This document shows, piece by piece, positions 1-11,228 of a stretch of DNA of 64,000 nt (positions within the stretch are counted from its first letter, which is position 1; the number at the start of each line of letters is the position of its first letter). The notes below the pieces were generated by a model, which ran no database searches, was not told the DNA's origin, and was given only the letters and a program-made list of their open reading frames with translations. Source of the DNA: Heracleum sosnowskyi (taxonomy: Eukaryota; Streptophyta; Magnoliopsida; Apiales; Apiaceae); assembly GCA_030848705.1 (NCBI GenBank), contig CM061239.1, positions 90,502,363-90,566,362 on the forward strand, in the 5' to 3' direction. The position numbers and the translations under genes are program-made.

Positions 1-2912
1 GCTTCTGCTGTTGAATTGGAAACTGTTTGCTGTTTCTTGCTATACCAGGAAATCAACCTACCTCCTAGGAATTGACAACTCCCAGAGGTACTCTTTCTAT
101 CCACAACACTACCTGCATAATCAGAATCTGTATATCCAACAAGATTAAAACCAGAATCTTTAGGGTACCAGATACCTAGATTAGGTGTACCCTTAAGATA
201 TCTCAAGATTCTTTTCACAGCAACGAGATGAACATCTCTAGGGTCCGCTTGGAACCTTGCACACAAGCATGTAGCATACATAATATCTGGTCTACTAGCA
301 GTAAGATAGAGTAAGGAGCCAATCATACCTCTGTAGCTTGTAACATCTACCTTGATAGATTTGTCAGAAGCTCCAAGTTTGATTGCTGTTGAAGATGGAG
401 TCCTTGCTGATGCTGAATCCTCCATGTGATACTTCTTGAGGAGTTCTTTGAGATACTTGGATTGACAAATAAATATACCATTTGACCTTTGACTTACTTG
501 TAATCCAAGAAAGAACTTCAGCTCACCCATCATACTCATTTCAAACTTACTCTGCATTAGCTCAGCAAATCTCTTACAGAGATTATCATTAGTAGACCCA
601 AATATGATGTCATCCACATAGACTTGGACTAATATCATATCACTTTTGTGTTTCTTTGAAAAAAGAGTTTTGTCTATGATACCTCTAACAAAACCATTTT
701 CTAAAAGAAAACCAGAGAGAGTGTCATACCATTTTCTTGGGGCTTGTTTGAGACCATAGATAGCCTTGAAGAGAAAGTACACAAAGTCCAGCAGCTCCTG
801 ATTTTCAAAGCCAGGGGGCTGTTCCACATACACTTCTTCATCAAGTTCACCATTCAGGAATGCACTCTTAACATCCATTTGATAGACTTTAAAATTGGAG
901 TAAGCAGCAAATGCTAAGAACATCCTGATGGCCTCAAGTCTAGCCACTGGTGCATAGGTTTCATCATAATCAATGCCTTCAGCTTGAGAAAACCCTTGTG
1001 CAACCAGTCTTGCCTTGTTCCTTGTAACAATGCCATCCTCATCTAGCTTGTTCCTGTATACCCATCTTGTACCAACTACTTTCTTGTTCTTTGGCCTGGG
1101 TACCAGCTTCCAGACTTGCTGTTGTTCAAATTGATTGAGTTCATCTTGCATAGCAATCACCCAATCTGGATCAGTCAGTGCTTCCTCAGTTTTCTTTGGC
1201 TCCATTTTAGATAGAAATGCTGAGAAAAGACATTCATTCTGAGAAGCTCTTCTAGTTTTAACTCCAACATCTGGATCACCAATGATCAGCTCAAAAGGAT
1301 GAGCTCTATTCCAAACAGTCTGTCTTGGAAGATTTGATCTTGATGATTCACCTTGAAATTCACTTTGATGTTGTGAGTGACTAGCTGATCCTTCATTTGC
1401 TCCCCCTGAGTTGTTGCTTGATTGCCTTGATGATTCTTCTCCAGTGTTGGTGGTATCTCCATTGTTACCAGTGTTTCCACCACCATCACCATGATCATTA
1501 TCATCATTGTTATTATCATCACCAGCAATAACTTCAGGTGGGTCTTCATCATCTGATTCTGAGTCTGGAAAGTTATCAAACTTCAGCTTTTCAGATGAGT
1601 CTTCTTTTTGGATACTGGGGAACTTAGTGTCATCAAAAGTAACATTGACACTTTCCTTTACTGTGTGACTGCCAACCACATAGACCCTGTAAGATCTTCT
1701 GGAATATCCAACAAAAATAGCTTCTTGTGCCTTTGCATCAAACTTGCCACGTTTAACATTGTCATCTATGAGCACAAAGCATTTTGCTCCAAATACATGA
1801 AAGTACTTGACAGTTGGTTTCTTGTTGTTCATGATCTCATACGGAGTCTTCATTAAGTCCTTGTTGATTAAAGTTCGATTCTGAGTATAACAAGCGGTAT
1901 TCGCTGCTTCAGCCCAAAAGTACGTTGGAAGTTTGGACTCACTTAACATAGTCCTTGCAGCTTCAATCAATGTACGATTCTTTCTTTCCACTACTCCATT
2001 TTTTTGAGGAGTTCTAGGGGCAGAATACTGTCTTGTTATTCCTTTATCAGCACAAAAGTCATTTAGAATGGCATTCTTGAATTCAGTACCATTGTCTGAC
2101 CTTATGGCTCTAACAGGGAATCTAGAATCCAGCTCAATCAACTTTACATGGCCAATCACCAGGAATGGGGTCTCATCCTTGGAATGTAGGAATAAAACCC
2201 ATGTATATTTTGAATAGTCATCAACAATCACAAGTGCATATTGTTTCTTTGACATGGACATCACATTAACTGGACCAAACAAATCCATGTGCAGTAGCTG
2301 AAGAGGTTCAGTTATTGATGATGTATCAGTGCCCTTGTGAGAAGCTTTCTTTGACTTTCCTTTCTGGTATGCCTCACACAGTCCTTCCTGTGTAAATTCC
2401 ATTTGAGGCAAACCTCTAACTAATTCCCTCTTGACTAAAGAGTTCATAGTTTTGAAGTTAAGGTGAGACATCTTCTTGTGCCATAGCCAACTATCATCTG
2501 ATGAAGCTTTAGCATAAAAACAATTAACTTCATCTTTGAATCCCGAGTTCAGATCAGCTATGAACAAGTCACCTTTCCTTACTCCTTGAAGAGCAGGATT
2601 TCCATCCTTCTTGTGAGTGATCTGACACTTCTCTCTTTCAAAGGAAACAGCATATCCTCTGTCACAGAACTGACTGATGCTGAGAAGATTGAACGTCAGA
2701 CCTTCCACAAATGAAACATCTTCAATGATAACATTTCCGTACTTCAAACAGCCATATCCTTTCGTAACACCCTTGCTGTTATCTCCAAAGGTAACTACTG
2801 GGCCAGCTTTCACAACCACATCTGATAGCAGGGCTCTATCTCCGGTCATATGCCTTGAACAGCCACTGTCAAGAATCCACATAACACGGTTTACCTGTTT
2901 AACTCCCTGCAA
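1..2912 (-). CDS. Cop-A Pol polyprotein (PR-INT-RT-RNase H), partial
   Basis: Encodes the enzymes for copying and integrating the element in virus-like particles and the nucleus. Read on the minus strand it is open from TTG-CAG at 2912 to the window edge. It starts with the protease motif WILDSGC, followed by the integrase HHCC region (LWHKKMSHLN), the DDE core (HMDLFGP, RSDNGTEF, VVERKN), an acidic and Asn-rich linker, the RT core with QVYVDDIIFGST near 600-630, then RNase H (YTDSDYAG) cut by the edge. The second cysteine of the integrase zinc finger is Tyr (codon 2367-2369, GLCEAYQ where Cop-B, C and E have Cys). There is no ATG at the frame start; the frame overlaps the end of gag, so a frameshift, splicing or reinitiation would be needed for expression. 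Confidence 0.85.
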   Translation of the reverse strand, partial: MQGVKQVNRVMWILDSGCSRHMTGDRALLSDVVVKAGPVVTFGDNSKGVTKGYGCLKYGNVIIEDVSFVEGLTFNLLSISQFCDRGYAVSFEREKCQITHKKDGNPALQGVRKGDLFIADLNSGFKDEVNCFYAKASSDDSWLWHKKMSHLNFKTMNSLVKRELVRGLPQMEFTQEGLCEAYQKGKSKKASHKGTDTSSITEPLQLLHMDLFGPVNVMSMSKKQYALVIVDDYSKYTWVLFLHSKDETPFLVIGHVKLIELDSRFPVRAIRSDNGTEFKNAILNDFCADKGITRQYSAPRTPQKNGVVERKNRTLIEAARTMLSESKLPTYFWAEAANTACYTQNRTLINKDLMKTPYEIMNNKKPTVKYFHVFGAKCFVLIDDNVKRGKFDAKAQEAIFVGYSRRSYRVYVVGSHTVKESVNVTFDDTKFPSIQKEDSSEKLKFDNFPDSESDDEDPPEVIAGDDNNNDDNDHGDGGGNTGNNGDTTNTGEESSRQSSNNSGGANEGSASHSQHQSEFQGESSRSNLPRQTVWNRAHPFELIIGDPDVGVKTRRASQNECLFSAFLSKMEPKKTEEALTDPDWVIAMQDELNQFEQQQVWKLVPRPKNKKVVGTRWVYRNKLDEDGIVTRNKARLVAQGFSQAEGIDYDETYAPVARLEAIRMFLAFAAYSNFKVYQMDVKSAFLNGELDEEVYVEQPPGFENQELLDFVYFLFKAIYGLKQAPRKWYDTLSGFLLENGFVRGIIDKTLFSKKHKSDMILVQVYVDDIIFGSTNDNLCKRFAELMQSKFEMSMMGELKFFLGLQVSQRSNGIFICQSKYLKELLKKYHMEDSASARTPSSTAIKLGASDKSIKVDVTSYRGMIGSLLYLTASRPDIMYATCLCARFQADPRDVHLVAVKRILRYLKGTPNLGIWYPKDSGFNLVGYTDSDYAGSVVDRKSTSGSCQFLGGRLISWYSKKQQTVSNSTAE

Positions 2913-2923
2913 TATCAGATTGA

Positions 2924-5164
2924 TTAGTCCTTCCTCGGAGCCCAAAATTGATTGGGTCCGGCATACTTAAAGAACTGGCCTTTGTCAGGCAAAACAACAT
3001 TTCTAACTAAAACTACTTCATTCTCTTTCACATAAGAGCGTTTCCATTTATAGCCAGCCTTAACACATTTCTGAGTAGGCTTAGGGATAAATGAATCCAC
3101 TCTCGTCTGAGGAGGACTAGTAGTCTTTGCTTTAACATGCTTCTTATTATTAACATGTTGACGTGGAGCAGTCTTATCACTAGATACATGCTTTTTATTA
3201 AAGAAAGCATACATAACATTAAAAGCACAAGACATGCAATTACTCACACCACATGCTTTATGAGAAGAATTAATAGCAGGCATGTTAGTTCTACAGTTGT
3301 TTTGATCCAACTTATGGATATCTGATTTAGTCTTTTCAGTTGTAGCAACTTTGACTGGAATATCAGATATGCACTTTTTGGATTGCTCAGCTTCTAAAGC
3401 AACATCTTCTTCATGAATCTCCTCAGCAATAATGATAGAGTATTCATTCATAGGCTCTGCCTCAGACTCCTTACAGAAGGGTGTTTTAATACCCTTAAGT
3501 ATATATGGAACAGCCTTCCCTTCAGATTTGAAGTTACAAGGGGAATTAATTCCAAGAAGTCCAATAGCCTCATTATAATCATACCCTATACTGACATGAT
3601 TACCAACAGCTTGCTTATTCAGAATTTCTTTAGCAGTCTTACAAGAACTGAAATAAGCATTAGCTTTGGTCTTAAGCTCACTAATCTGATCTTTGAGAAT
3701 GGTTTCCAGTTGAATATAACATTTAACCCTATTCTCAAGAAAAGCAATTTTCTCAGTAAGTTCATCCTGATTAACATGCACAAGTTTCAAATCTTTTAAT
3801 TCCTTTTCAAGATTTGTGTTTAAAAGATTTATTCTATCATTTTCAGTGCGTGCACAACTTATGGTGCCACCAAGATGATAAATCATTTCAGCGTCAGTAA
3901 AGGTTACCTCTGACATGTATCTGGATGAAGTGCTTTCCTCTTTAGCCATTAAAGCAAGGTTCCCAATCTCACCTGCTTCTTCATCACTATCAGTGTCATC
4001 CCAACTCTTTCCCTCAGCAACATAGGCCTTCCCAATCTTGTTCTTCTTGCTAGAATCAAATGTGTTTCTAGTCACTTGCTTTGGCTTTCTGCACTCAGTA
4101 GCAAAGTGACCCAACTCATTGCAATTGTAGCATCTGATTATACTCCTGTCCACAGTTCCAGTTTTGTAGCCACCCCTTGTGCCACTTGAAGATGAAGATC
4201 CACCTCTCTGAAATCTGGGTCTGAACTTAAGATTGGGATTCCTCTTGAATCTAAACTTCCCAAATTTCCTGACTATCAAAGCCAAGTCACCATCCTCCAG
4301 CTGATCAAGTTCTTCTAAAGAATAGAAGTCACCACCAGATTGATCAATGGATGTTAATCCATATTCAGCATCAATAACATTCATGTGAGAACTAGAAGGT
4401 TGAACAGCCTTCACTTCCAGTCTCTGTGGGACTTCAGCAGCCAATGCAGTAGAGGTACCAACAATTTTCCCAGTTCCATACAGCTCCCTTTGTTGAATCT
4501 GCTCCAGCTCATAGGTCTTCAGCACACCATACAATCTCTCCAAAGCAATCTCATTCATATCTCTTGCTTCTCTAATGGCAGATATTTTGTGCTCCAAATG
4601 AGGTGGTAGGGTAAGAAGGAACTTCTTATTAATCTCCTTGTTGGTGTAGTGCTTCCCATTGAGATTCAGATCATTGATTAATTTGTTGTATCTTTCAAAA
4701 ACCTGAGAGATACCTTCACCAGGGTTTGATCTGAAATGCTCATATTGTGAAGTGAGAATTTCCAGCATATTCTCCCTAACTTCTTCTGTCCCCTCATTGA
4801 TTATCTCTATGGTTCCCCAAATATGTTTGGCAGTTTCACAATTTAGGACATGATTATGCATGATAGGATCAAGACTCTCAATAAGGATCAACTGAAGACA
4901 GGAATCCAAGGTAACATCCTCTTTCTCATCAGGAGTGTATTCCTTGGGATCTTTAGGGTACATTCTAGCAGCCCTAGTCACAACATTATTCTCAACAACT
5001 TCAGGATCAATAATCATAGGGAGTTTGGGACCACTCTTCAGCACATCCAAGTATTTAGGATTTGCAACCTTAAGAAATAGGAGCATTTTCTTCTTCCACA
5101 TTGGATAATGCTCCTTGCTGAATATTGAGATTTTGACAGTACCAACTTTCTGAGTTGTAGACAT
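2924..5164 (-). CDS. Cop-A Gag capsid/nucleocapsid protein
   Basis: Structural protein of the virus-like particle, 746 residues, uninterrupted. It starts MSTTQKVGTV about 90 bases after the primer site. The N-terminal half carries the copia Gag fold (YPMWKKKMLLFL, AKHIWGTIE, a region rich in YNKLINDL and LPPHLEH). A CCHC zinc knuckle, CYNCNELGHFATEC, lies at about residue 346. It is followed by a long coiled-coil-like stretch (INLLNTNLEKELKDLK) and a Lys-rich C-terminus ending NQFWAPRKD. The long C-terminal extension is typical of Sirevirus Gag compared with the roughly 300-residue Gag of other copia lineages. Nothing is broken here. Confidence 0.88.
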   Translation of the reverse strand: MSTTQKVGTVKISIFSKEHYPMWKKKMLLFLKVANPKYLDVLKSGPKLPMIIDPEVVENNVVTRAARMYPKDPKEYTPDEKEDVTLDSCLQLILIESLDPIMHNHVLNCETAKHIWGTIEIINEGTEEVRENMLEILTSQYEHFRSNPGEGISQVFERYNKLINDLNLNGKHYTNKEINKKFLLTLPPHLEHKISAIREARDMNEIALERLYGVLKTYELEQIQQRELYGTGKIVGTSTALAAEVPQRLEVKAVQPSSSHMNVIDAEYGLTSIDQSGGDFYSLEELDQLEDGDLALIVRKFGKFRFKRNPNLKFRPRFQRGGSSSSSGTRGGYKTGTVDRSIIRCYNCNELGHFATECRKPKQVTRNTFDSSKKNKIGKAYVAEGKSWDDTDSDEEAGEIGNLALMAKEESTSSRYMSEVTFTDAEMIYHLGGTISCARTENDRINLLNTNLEKELKDLKLVHVNQDELTEKIAFLENRVKCYIQLETILKDQISELKTKANAYFSSCKTAKEILNKQAVGNHVSIGYDYNEAIGLLGINSPCNFKSEGKAVPYILKGIKTPFCKESEAEPMNEYSIIIAEEIHEEDVALEAEQSKKCISDIPVKVATTEKTKSDIHKLDQNNCRTNMPAINSSHKACGVSNCMSCAFNVMYAFFNKKHVSSDKTAPRQHVNNKKHVKAKTTSPPQTRVDSFIPKPTQKCVKAGYKWKRSYVKENEVVLVRNVVLPDKGQFFKYAGPNQFWAPRKD

Positions 5165-5253
5165 TTTTGAGATTTTTAGAAAAATAAAAAATAATCAGAG
5201 TTTAAGAAAAATCTCAAAACAATTGGATCTTTGATTTGTATATCAATCAAAAG

Positions 5254-5265
5254 GCTCTGATGCCA
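5254..5265 (-). other. Cop-A primer-binding site
   Basis: The minus strand reads TGGCATCAGAGC two bases after the LTR end (ACA). It matches the 3' end complement of initiator tRNA-Met (TGGTATCAGAGC) except for T to C at position 4. It primes minus-strand cDNA synthesis. Cop-C and Cop-E have the same two-base AT spacer and the canonical 12-mer. Confidence 0.8.
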
Positions 5266-5756
5266 ATTGTTAGGTCCTGATAAGTTTGTAGAAGGGGGGT
5301 TGAATACAAACTATACCTTTTTATCGAATTTGTCCTTTAAATGATTTAACTGTTTAGAACAAATTAATGCGGAATAAAAACTGAAACAATATTCAAGTTA
5401 AATAGAAACTCTATTAAACTTGAGGAGTGTTACAACTTTGATCACTGATTACAAAGAACTTAATAAAACAAATCTAGAATAAATTCGACATGAATTTATC
5501 TATTTTTGTAATAAAAAGGATCGAATACTAAAAAGTAGTTCGATATAAAATCTAGGGATTATGATCCGCTAGAAAGCTAAAGCAGTACAAGAGATACAAT
5601 TCTTATGAATTAAATGTTGAAGAACAATCAAGAATTAAATCTCTGGCGAATTTTGTAGCTTGACAGTTGAAGAAGTAATGAAGAGAGAATGAAATATTTG
5701 TTGCTGTCTTTACTTCTGTGTAATTGATCTGTTATGAATGTCAACTTCCTCTTTTC

Positions 5757-5763
5757 ATTTATA
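5757..5763 (-). promoter_or_regulatory. TATA box of the Cop-A LTR promoter
   Basis: The minus strand reads TTGTATAAATG here, followed downstream by an A/G-rich leader. It is the best TATA match in the LTR and lies between the U3 repeat array and the primer site, as a retrotransposon promoter should. Transcription would start about 30 bases lower in coordinate. Prediction by motif only. Confidence 0.5.
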
Positions 5764-5850
5764 CAAATCACTTGTTCAAGTATTCCACGCGCCAATCCAC
5801 TTTGCAGAATGTATTAAGAAGACTTGCTGGAAAACTATCCTTTTTGCCTT

Positions 5851-6003
5851 GGAAGACAATCGGGAAGACAAGCTATTGTACATGGAAGACATTCGGGAAG
5901 ACAAGGGAATGGCCTATGAAGACTTTCGGGAAGACTCACTTGTGAGTCTTCCTAGTTCATTTTTCTAAGTCTTCCTAGTTCAAACCTAAGTCTTCCTAGT
6001 TCA
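5851..6003 (-). repeat. U3 direct/inverted repeat array in the Cop-A LTR
   Basis: Three copies of a GAAGACNNTCGGGAAGAC unit (5851-5870, 5884-5903, 5918-5936) are followed by three copies of AGTCTTCCTAGTTCA (5945-5959, 5967-5982, 5988-6003). The second set contains GTCTTCC, the reverse complement of GGAAGAC, so the two sets can pair. The array sits about 90-250 bases upstream of the TATA box, a position typical of enhancer repeats in plant copia U3 regions. Confidence 0.75.
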
Positions 6004-6482
6004 TTTTTATTCTAATTTAAATAATTAACTAAATAAATTATGTATTAATTTAATTCTTTGCAGAATTAAATTAATAAATAATATACTTAATAATATTAAT
6101 TATTTATAAGAGAATAAATAGAATTAGTTGACTTCTCAATTAATTCCAGAATCACTTAAAACTTAGATAAATAACAAACACAATAGTACGTTGACACTCG
6201 ATGTACTGTCTGGTTCATGAGTGACTAACGACAATGTCTGTTCTTTATCTATTTAACTTTAAGCAGTGATTCACTACCTTCTCATTTAAGAACTCCGTAA
6301 TCAGTATCTTTTTCTGTCACCACTTGAAATCTCTGTCACTTTAATAAATCCACTGAGCTTGAATACTTCATTGAGGCTTGATCAATAAATTGAGCTTCTT
6401 TCAATGTAGAATCACTTCAAGTCTGTAGATGACTTTAATCTTCATTCTTTGACAGGTATAACTTTCTGAGATTCCTGTGACA

Positions 6483-9400
6483 ATTGATTTTTATTATTTA
6501 CTTATTACATCTTAATTAAAGTTGAGTAGAATCCTCGGTGTTTACAAATAGGCCTGGACATATGCCTTTCATATATATAAAATAATAGCAAGAGTGAGCG
6601 ATAGCTCAGCAAGGTAATGAAAGTATGGCATAATTCTGCCCTTAACTCAACCCAGAATAAAGCGGGTATAAGACAATAATTTGTCAAAATATCTCGATAC
6701 TGAAATAATTTCCTTATCGGAATGTATTCCCAAAAACAGTACCATTATTGTACTTCAAATATCATTTTCATGGTATTTCTGCAACTTTCAATATTCATAC
6801 TCTGAACAAAGTTCTAGTATAATATAAAAGATGAAATAACAAGGTAACTCAGTATATCCTTTTCGTGAAATATCTGCTATGTAAAATATAAGCAGACTAT
6901 CAACATAGGACTTATAACAGATTACCAAAATATAACAATTCAAAGATATTTCTGTAGCCACATGTTATGCCTTAAACAGATGAGAAACTAGTTTAATATA
7001 AAGGATGAAGTTACAAGGAAAATTATTATAATATTTCCGTAACCCATAATCCACTTATGCATATATATATCCTTAATCAGGTTTTATCAGAGTCATAACT
7101 CATAAAATAAAAGATGAAGTTGTAGGAATTTCCAAGTATCATCTTTCATATCAAACATTTATCTCATATCATATTCTGGAAATAAAGACAAGGCAAAATA
7201 TGTCCAATCCATTTTCGAAACTCATCTGATTCCATATACCCTTTTTGTAATCTCATATGCTTTCTGATAAACTCATATACTGGAATAAACTTGAATACTC
7301 TTGAGTAAACTTTCTTTTTTTCTGAAAACTTGCATAAAACATGCTCTTTCATGGATGATGAACCGTAGATGGAGATTCTGGGCGCCGAGGATACCCCTAC
7401 GATGATCAGTCGCAAGCTGTATCCCCCTGATCTTTTTCTACGTAGAAGGGAAGAATAGACAGTATCTGACTGACCTACCTCCCCGCCAATCGGTTGTAGG
7501 CAGGAAGTACAGACCCGTTTCACCAGTCCGTCGGCCCGTGACTCTCCTATGAGGAAGAACAGACCCGTTTCACCAGTCCGTCGGCCTGTTGCTCTCCTCT
7601 TTCCTACGGTCGGGCAATTTCTGATAAACTAAGGGAAGAACAGACCCGTTCACCAGTCCGTCGGCCATATTGTAATTCCCTTAGGGAACCGGCGCTACTC
7701 AGTCCCTTACATACTCTCCAAGTTCGAGTAAATCCATAACACAGAAACATGAAGTTCCTTTCCCTTTTTCCCCAAGAATACAACTCCACAAAGTAGTCAT
7801 ATCTGTTTGGAAAGGAAAATTCACCCATATTTCCCAAGCTGACGCTTGTTAATGGATGCAACTAATTCCACTGATCTTACCCCTCGAATCTTGAGGAAGT
7901 AATCAAAATCATTTTGATGGTAGTAAACCAGACTGATAAATTCATTGATTTAAAAAGGCTTAGGATCGGGCAGTCCACTGGAAACATACATAAAATCTCG
8001 AGAAAGGTCCCATGCATTTGTAGTTTGAGCGAACATTTAAGTCTTTCTGAATATAGACTTAAACGGGAAATAGATTTGGGAACCTTCTCTATTTATAATA
8101 AAAATTGACTGAAATATACTTTATTAGCTATCTAGGGTTTAAAATAGTTTTCACAAAATACTTCCTTAAGAAGTAGGGCTTTAAATAATTAATGCAAACT
8201 ATATTTAATAAAGAATATTTATTTAGAAATAATTCTCAAGTACTTTCTTATCAAAAAGGGTAGATAACAACTATTCATCGTATATTTAAAATATACCCTT
8301 AATAGATTAAACTCCAAATGATCTTTAATTTGTAAACCACTTATCGAGATTAATTGTAATAACACAATAAAATAACCCTAGATAGCAACTGATACCATTC
8401 TTAGTATGTAAAATAAATATAGAGAATATATAATATATCTCTAGATAACAACTGATACCATTCCCGGTCCAAAGTATAAATGCAGAGTATATTCCCCCTA
8501 CTGAGGGTTTTGCTTAGCACATCAGCTCCAAAATATTACTATAACCATAGCTTATAAGCTCGACTCATATCAATAACTTTTACTTAGCATCATAAGTATC
8601 ATTTCGAAATCGTAAACACATAACATATATCTCAAAATCTTTTATTTATCACAACAACAGTTTATAGAGGTATAGGTTTGAAAACTTGCATGCATCTATC
8701 ATATGCATATATTCCATCTCAACAATTTTATACCATCACATTCATATACGACGTGAGGTTTGAAAGCATGCATAATACCATATGCATCATCAGAATATTA
8801 TAACCTAAAATAAAGCATGGAATGAGAAAACTTGCATACAACAACATAGCGACTCCCGGTCTAGAGTCGAAACAATGAACATGCTCTTATCTATAGAGCT
8901 ACAAGGTATACCGGTTCGTAAGTATATTATCTCAAAACTATACATGGCAAATGCAGTGTTATATAATTAATACTTCAAAGTATGGATTTAGAAAACTTGC
9001 CACAATACTTGCAATAAAGATTTGGTATATAAATTGGGAATACACAAGTATTGAACATAGGAAAATATACATACTCTGAATAATAGAGTAAGGTTTAGTA
9101 AACTTGCCTGATGCTCGAGAAGTGATAGGGGTTCGCGACGATGCCGGACAATCTAGACAAAGTCAAAGAAAACGCACGATTAATCCCCTGGATAATCCAC
9201 TTGTACTCTATGCTTAAACACGTAAGCGAAACACAACCAAGGCATTACTAGCTCGTTATAGGCTCATACTAAGTCCATGTTTAGTCGACAATTACTTCAG
9301 TCGTAGGTTTAGTCCGAAATCGATCCTCGAATACAAGTTATACTTAACCATTTTCAACATTGGTTCCTAAGTCATGCTCTTAGTGGTTTTCACTTGCGCA

Positions 9401-11228
9401 ACCTCGGCTAATACATTTTTATAAAATTGGAAAATAATCTTTTGGACTCGAAACCTTCGTACAAACCTTCGTAACTGCCCTTGACACTTCAATACAAAAT
9501 TTCATATTTTAAAACAACTCTTAAGGGTCTCAAACATAGCCACAAAGTTGGTACATTTCTGGAATCTCATTCCTTGAACCACTTTCACTACAATGGTCAT
9601 ATCTCATAAACCGTAAATCGTAATGACATGATTCTTGCGCTCACATAAACTAGAAACAAAGATCTACACACTCATGTTCATAACTGAACCAAAAGAGGCA
9701 GTTAGGTTTTCTGATTCTAGGCAGGTTATAAAGTTACCGAAAATCGGGCATTACGACGGCTTAAAATCGAATAATCCTATTTTGTCACAACATAACCAAG
9801 CCACACCGGGCATACCATACATCTACAACCTCAACAAACAACCATCATACACCTCTAAGATCAGTGGGGAGGCTCAAATCCAACACCCATCATTTTACAC
9901 ATTCAAACAAATCCAAATAATCACTAAATCACTTAATCATGATCTTAACTTTACATGAACATCAAAACCACTTTAAAACTCATATAAAACTCAAAGGGGC
10001 AGAGGTTTATACCTTCCTCCAAGCTTGCTTGCTGCTATATTCCTTATGTAACCTTAGATCCTTGCTTAATACAACCTTTGGAAGCCACAAACTCAATATC
10101 AAAAGCAACAAAACAAAATACAAGTTACTATTCATCATCTTCTCCAACTGTTACTCACTGAAATCGAAGGGTAAATCACAGAGGTGAGGCGAGCGCTTAC
10201 CATGGTTGCGTAGAGCTTCTCGAGAGCTTCGATTTGAGTGGTGGAACGCCAAAAACGGACAACGGAATCTCAAGTTATAAGCATTTCTTTCTCCTCCATT
10301 TTCTTTCTTCTTCTCTCCCGAATTTTTCTTCAAGGTGGAGAATTCTTCTTTTTCTTTTCTTGTTTAATTACTTTGATATTTGTGATATTTTAATAGTCAA
10401 AATGGTGAGTCATGGTCTTTGGTGTCTTCTTCCTTCGACACTTGTCGCACATGCAACGGCTCTGTTAAAGTAACTTTGCTGGTTCGTTTCTTTTCACCTG
10501 GATGATCCAAATGTTGCATTTCTCGAACTAATCTTGTTACATGTTACTTCCATGTCTATATTTAATCATGTACGTCCTTGATATCTCTAATTCTTTTATT
10601 AACCCATATCCATAGAATTGATAATCTAAATCCTTCAATATTCCCAAATAATGATTAATCCGTCCGTTAATGGTGAAATTTCGGAGAAAACGGAAATGCT
10701 ATTTTTCCGATTCTGACAGCTTTTGCATTCCTTTATTTTCATCGTAGATCATTAATACAGCTTTGAAAGTTTACTATATCGTTCCGCATATGGTGTGGTC
10801 TGAAAACTTTTTAAACGACAAAAATTTACTATTCATCAAAAGTTACTATTCATCAGTGGTTTTTCTATAATCCTTTGGATCAATTCCGTTCCAATATTCC
10901 TGGTTTATTTCTCTTTACTTCTTGCACTTAGAAATGTTCTAGTGCTTTCTCGGGCACATGCTATCTTGTTTACGGAGTTGTCGGATGCATACCAGATATC
11001 GATTTGGATGACATAAAAATACTTTTCTTCCTTGGAATATTGTATTCTTATTTTCCAGAGAGATTATTCTTATCTATATGTTCAGTCCATTCTTACTATT
11101 CTCAAAATGTTTGAAAACCGAAATTCATATTCATTTCATAACTTGATTCTCAAAGTCATTGCCACTATCCATATTTACATCAACATATAATAAAAGTTTT
11201 AATTCTACCCAAAATCTGGGGTCTTACA
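6483..11228 (-). mobile_element. LTR-X: partial, very long Ty3/gypsy-type LTR
   Basis: This 4.7-kb stretch has no convincing coding sequence. Its right end reads TCTTACA on the plus strand, i.e. the minus strand starts TGTAAGACCCCAG, a typical start of long chromovirus LTRs and close to the TGTAAGATCCGGG start of LARD-F. Immediately to the right is copia coding sequence of Cop-B, so this is a 5' LTR or a solo LTR inserted there; the expected duplicated target is CATGA (11229-11233). Near its left end (about 6594-6613) it carries the GAGCG...GCTCAGCAAG block that LARD-F has about 440 bases before its LTR end, so Cop-A has probably cut off the last few hundred bases. Short ORFs inside look fortuitous. 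Confidence 0.6.
7509..7666 (-). repeat. GC-rich triplicated motif in LTR-X
   Basis: A near-identical block CAGACCCGTTTCACCAGTCC followed by GTCGGCC occurs at about 7509-7536, 7560-7586 and 7641-7666 (third copy one T shorter). Spacing is irregular (about 50 and 80 bases). It stands out against the AT-rich surroundings. Function unknown; a similar GC-rich patch with CCGG words lies in the Gyp-G LTR near 58080-58230. Confidence 0.65.

Larger units (their letters stand above)
1..6482 (-). mobile_element. Cop-A: Sirevirus-type Ty1/copia retrotransposon, 3' part beyond the window
   Basis: On the minus strand, reading from right to left, the order is LTR, primer-binding site, gag, pol, which is the 5' part of a copia element. 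Pol domain order is protease, integrase, RT, RNase H, which defines Ty1/copia. The window edge cuts the RNase H, so any third ORF and the 3' LTR are not visible. Gag and the visible pol are open, but the integrase zinc finger has lost a cysteine. The right border at 6482 is inferred from a terminal TGTCACAGG on the minus strand; the duplicate target site cannot be checked because the other end is off the window. It appears to sit inside LTR-X. Confidence 0.8.
5268..6482 (-). repeat. Cop-A 5' LTR
   Basis: Begins TGTTAGG and ends in ACA on the plus strand, so it has TG...CA termini in both senses. At about 1.2 kb it is in the usual Sirevirus range. It holds a TATA box on the minus strand at 5757-5763 and an upstream array of direct and inverted repeats at 5851-6003. 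The inner border beside the primer site is firm; the outer border at 6482 is a best guess from terminal nucleotides only. Confidence 0.65.

Noticed and set aside
7164..7861. Minus-strand ORFs of 119 and 85 codons in LTR-X
   Set aside because: They cover the GC-rich repeats and have no recognisable domain; composition explains them.
6483..11228. LTR-X as a certain solo LTR
   Set aside because: The other end is beyond Cop-A and outside the window, so a full element with this as its 5' LTR is equally possible.
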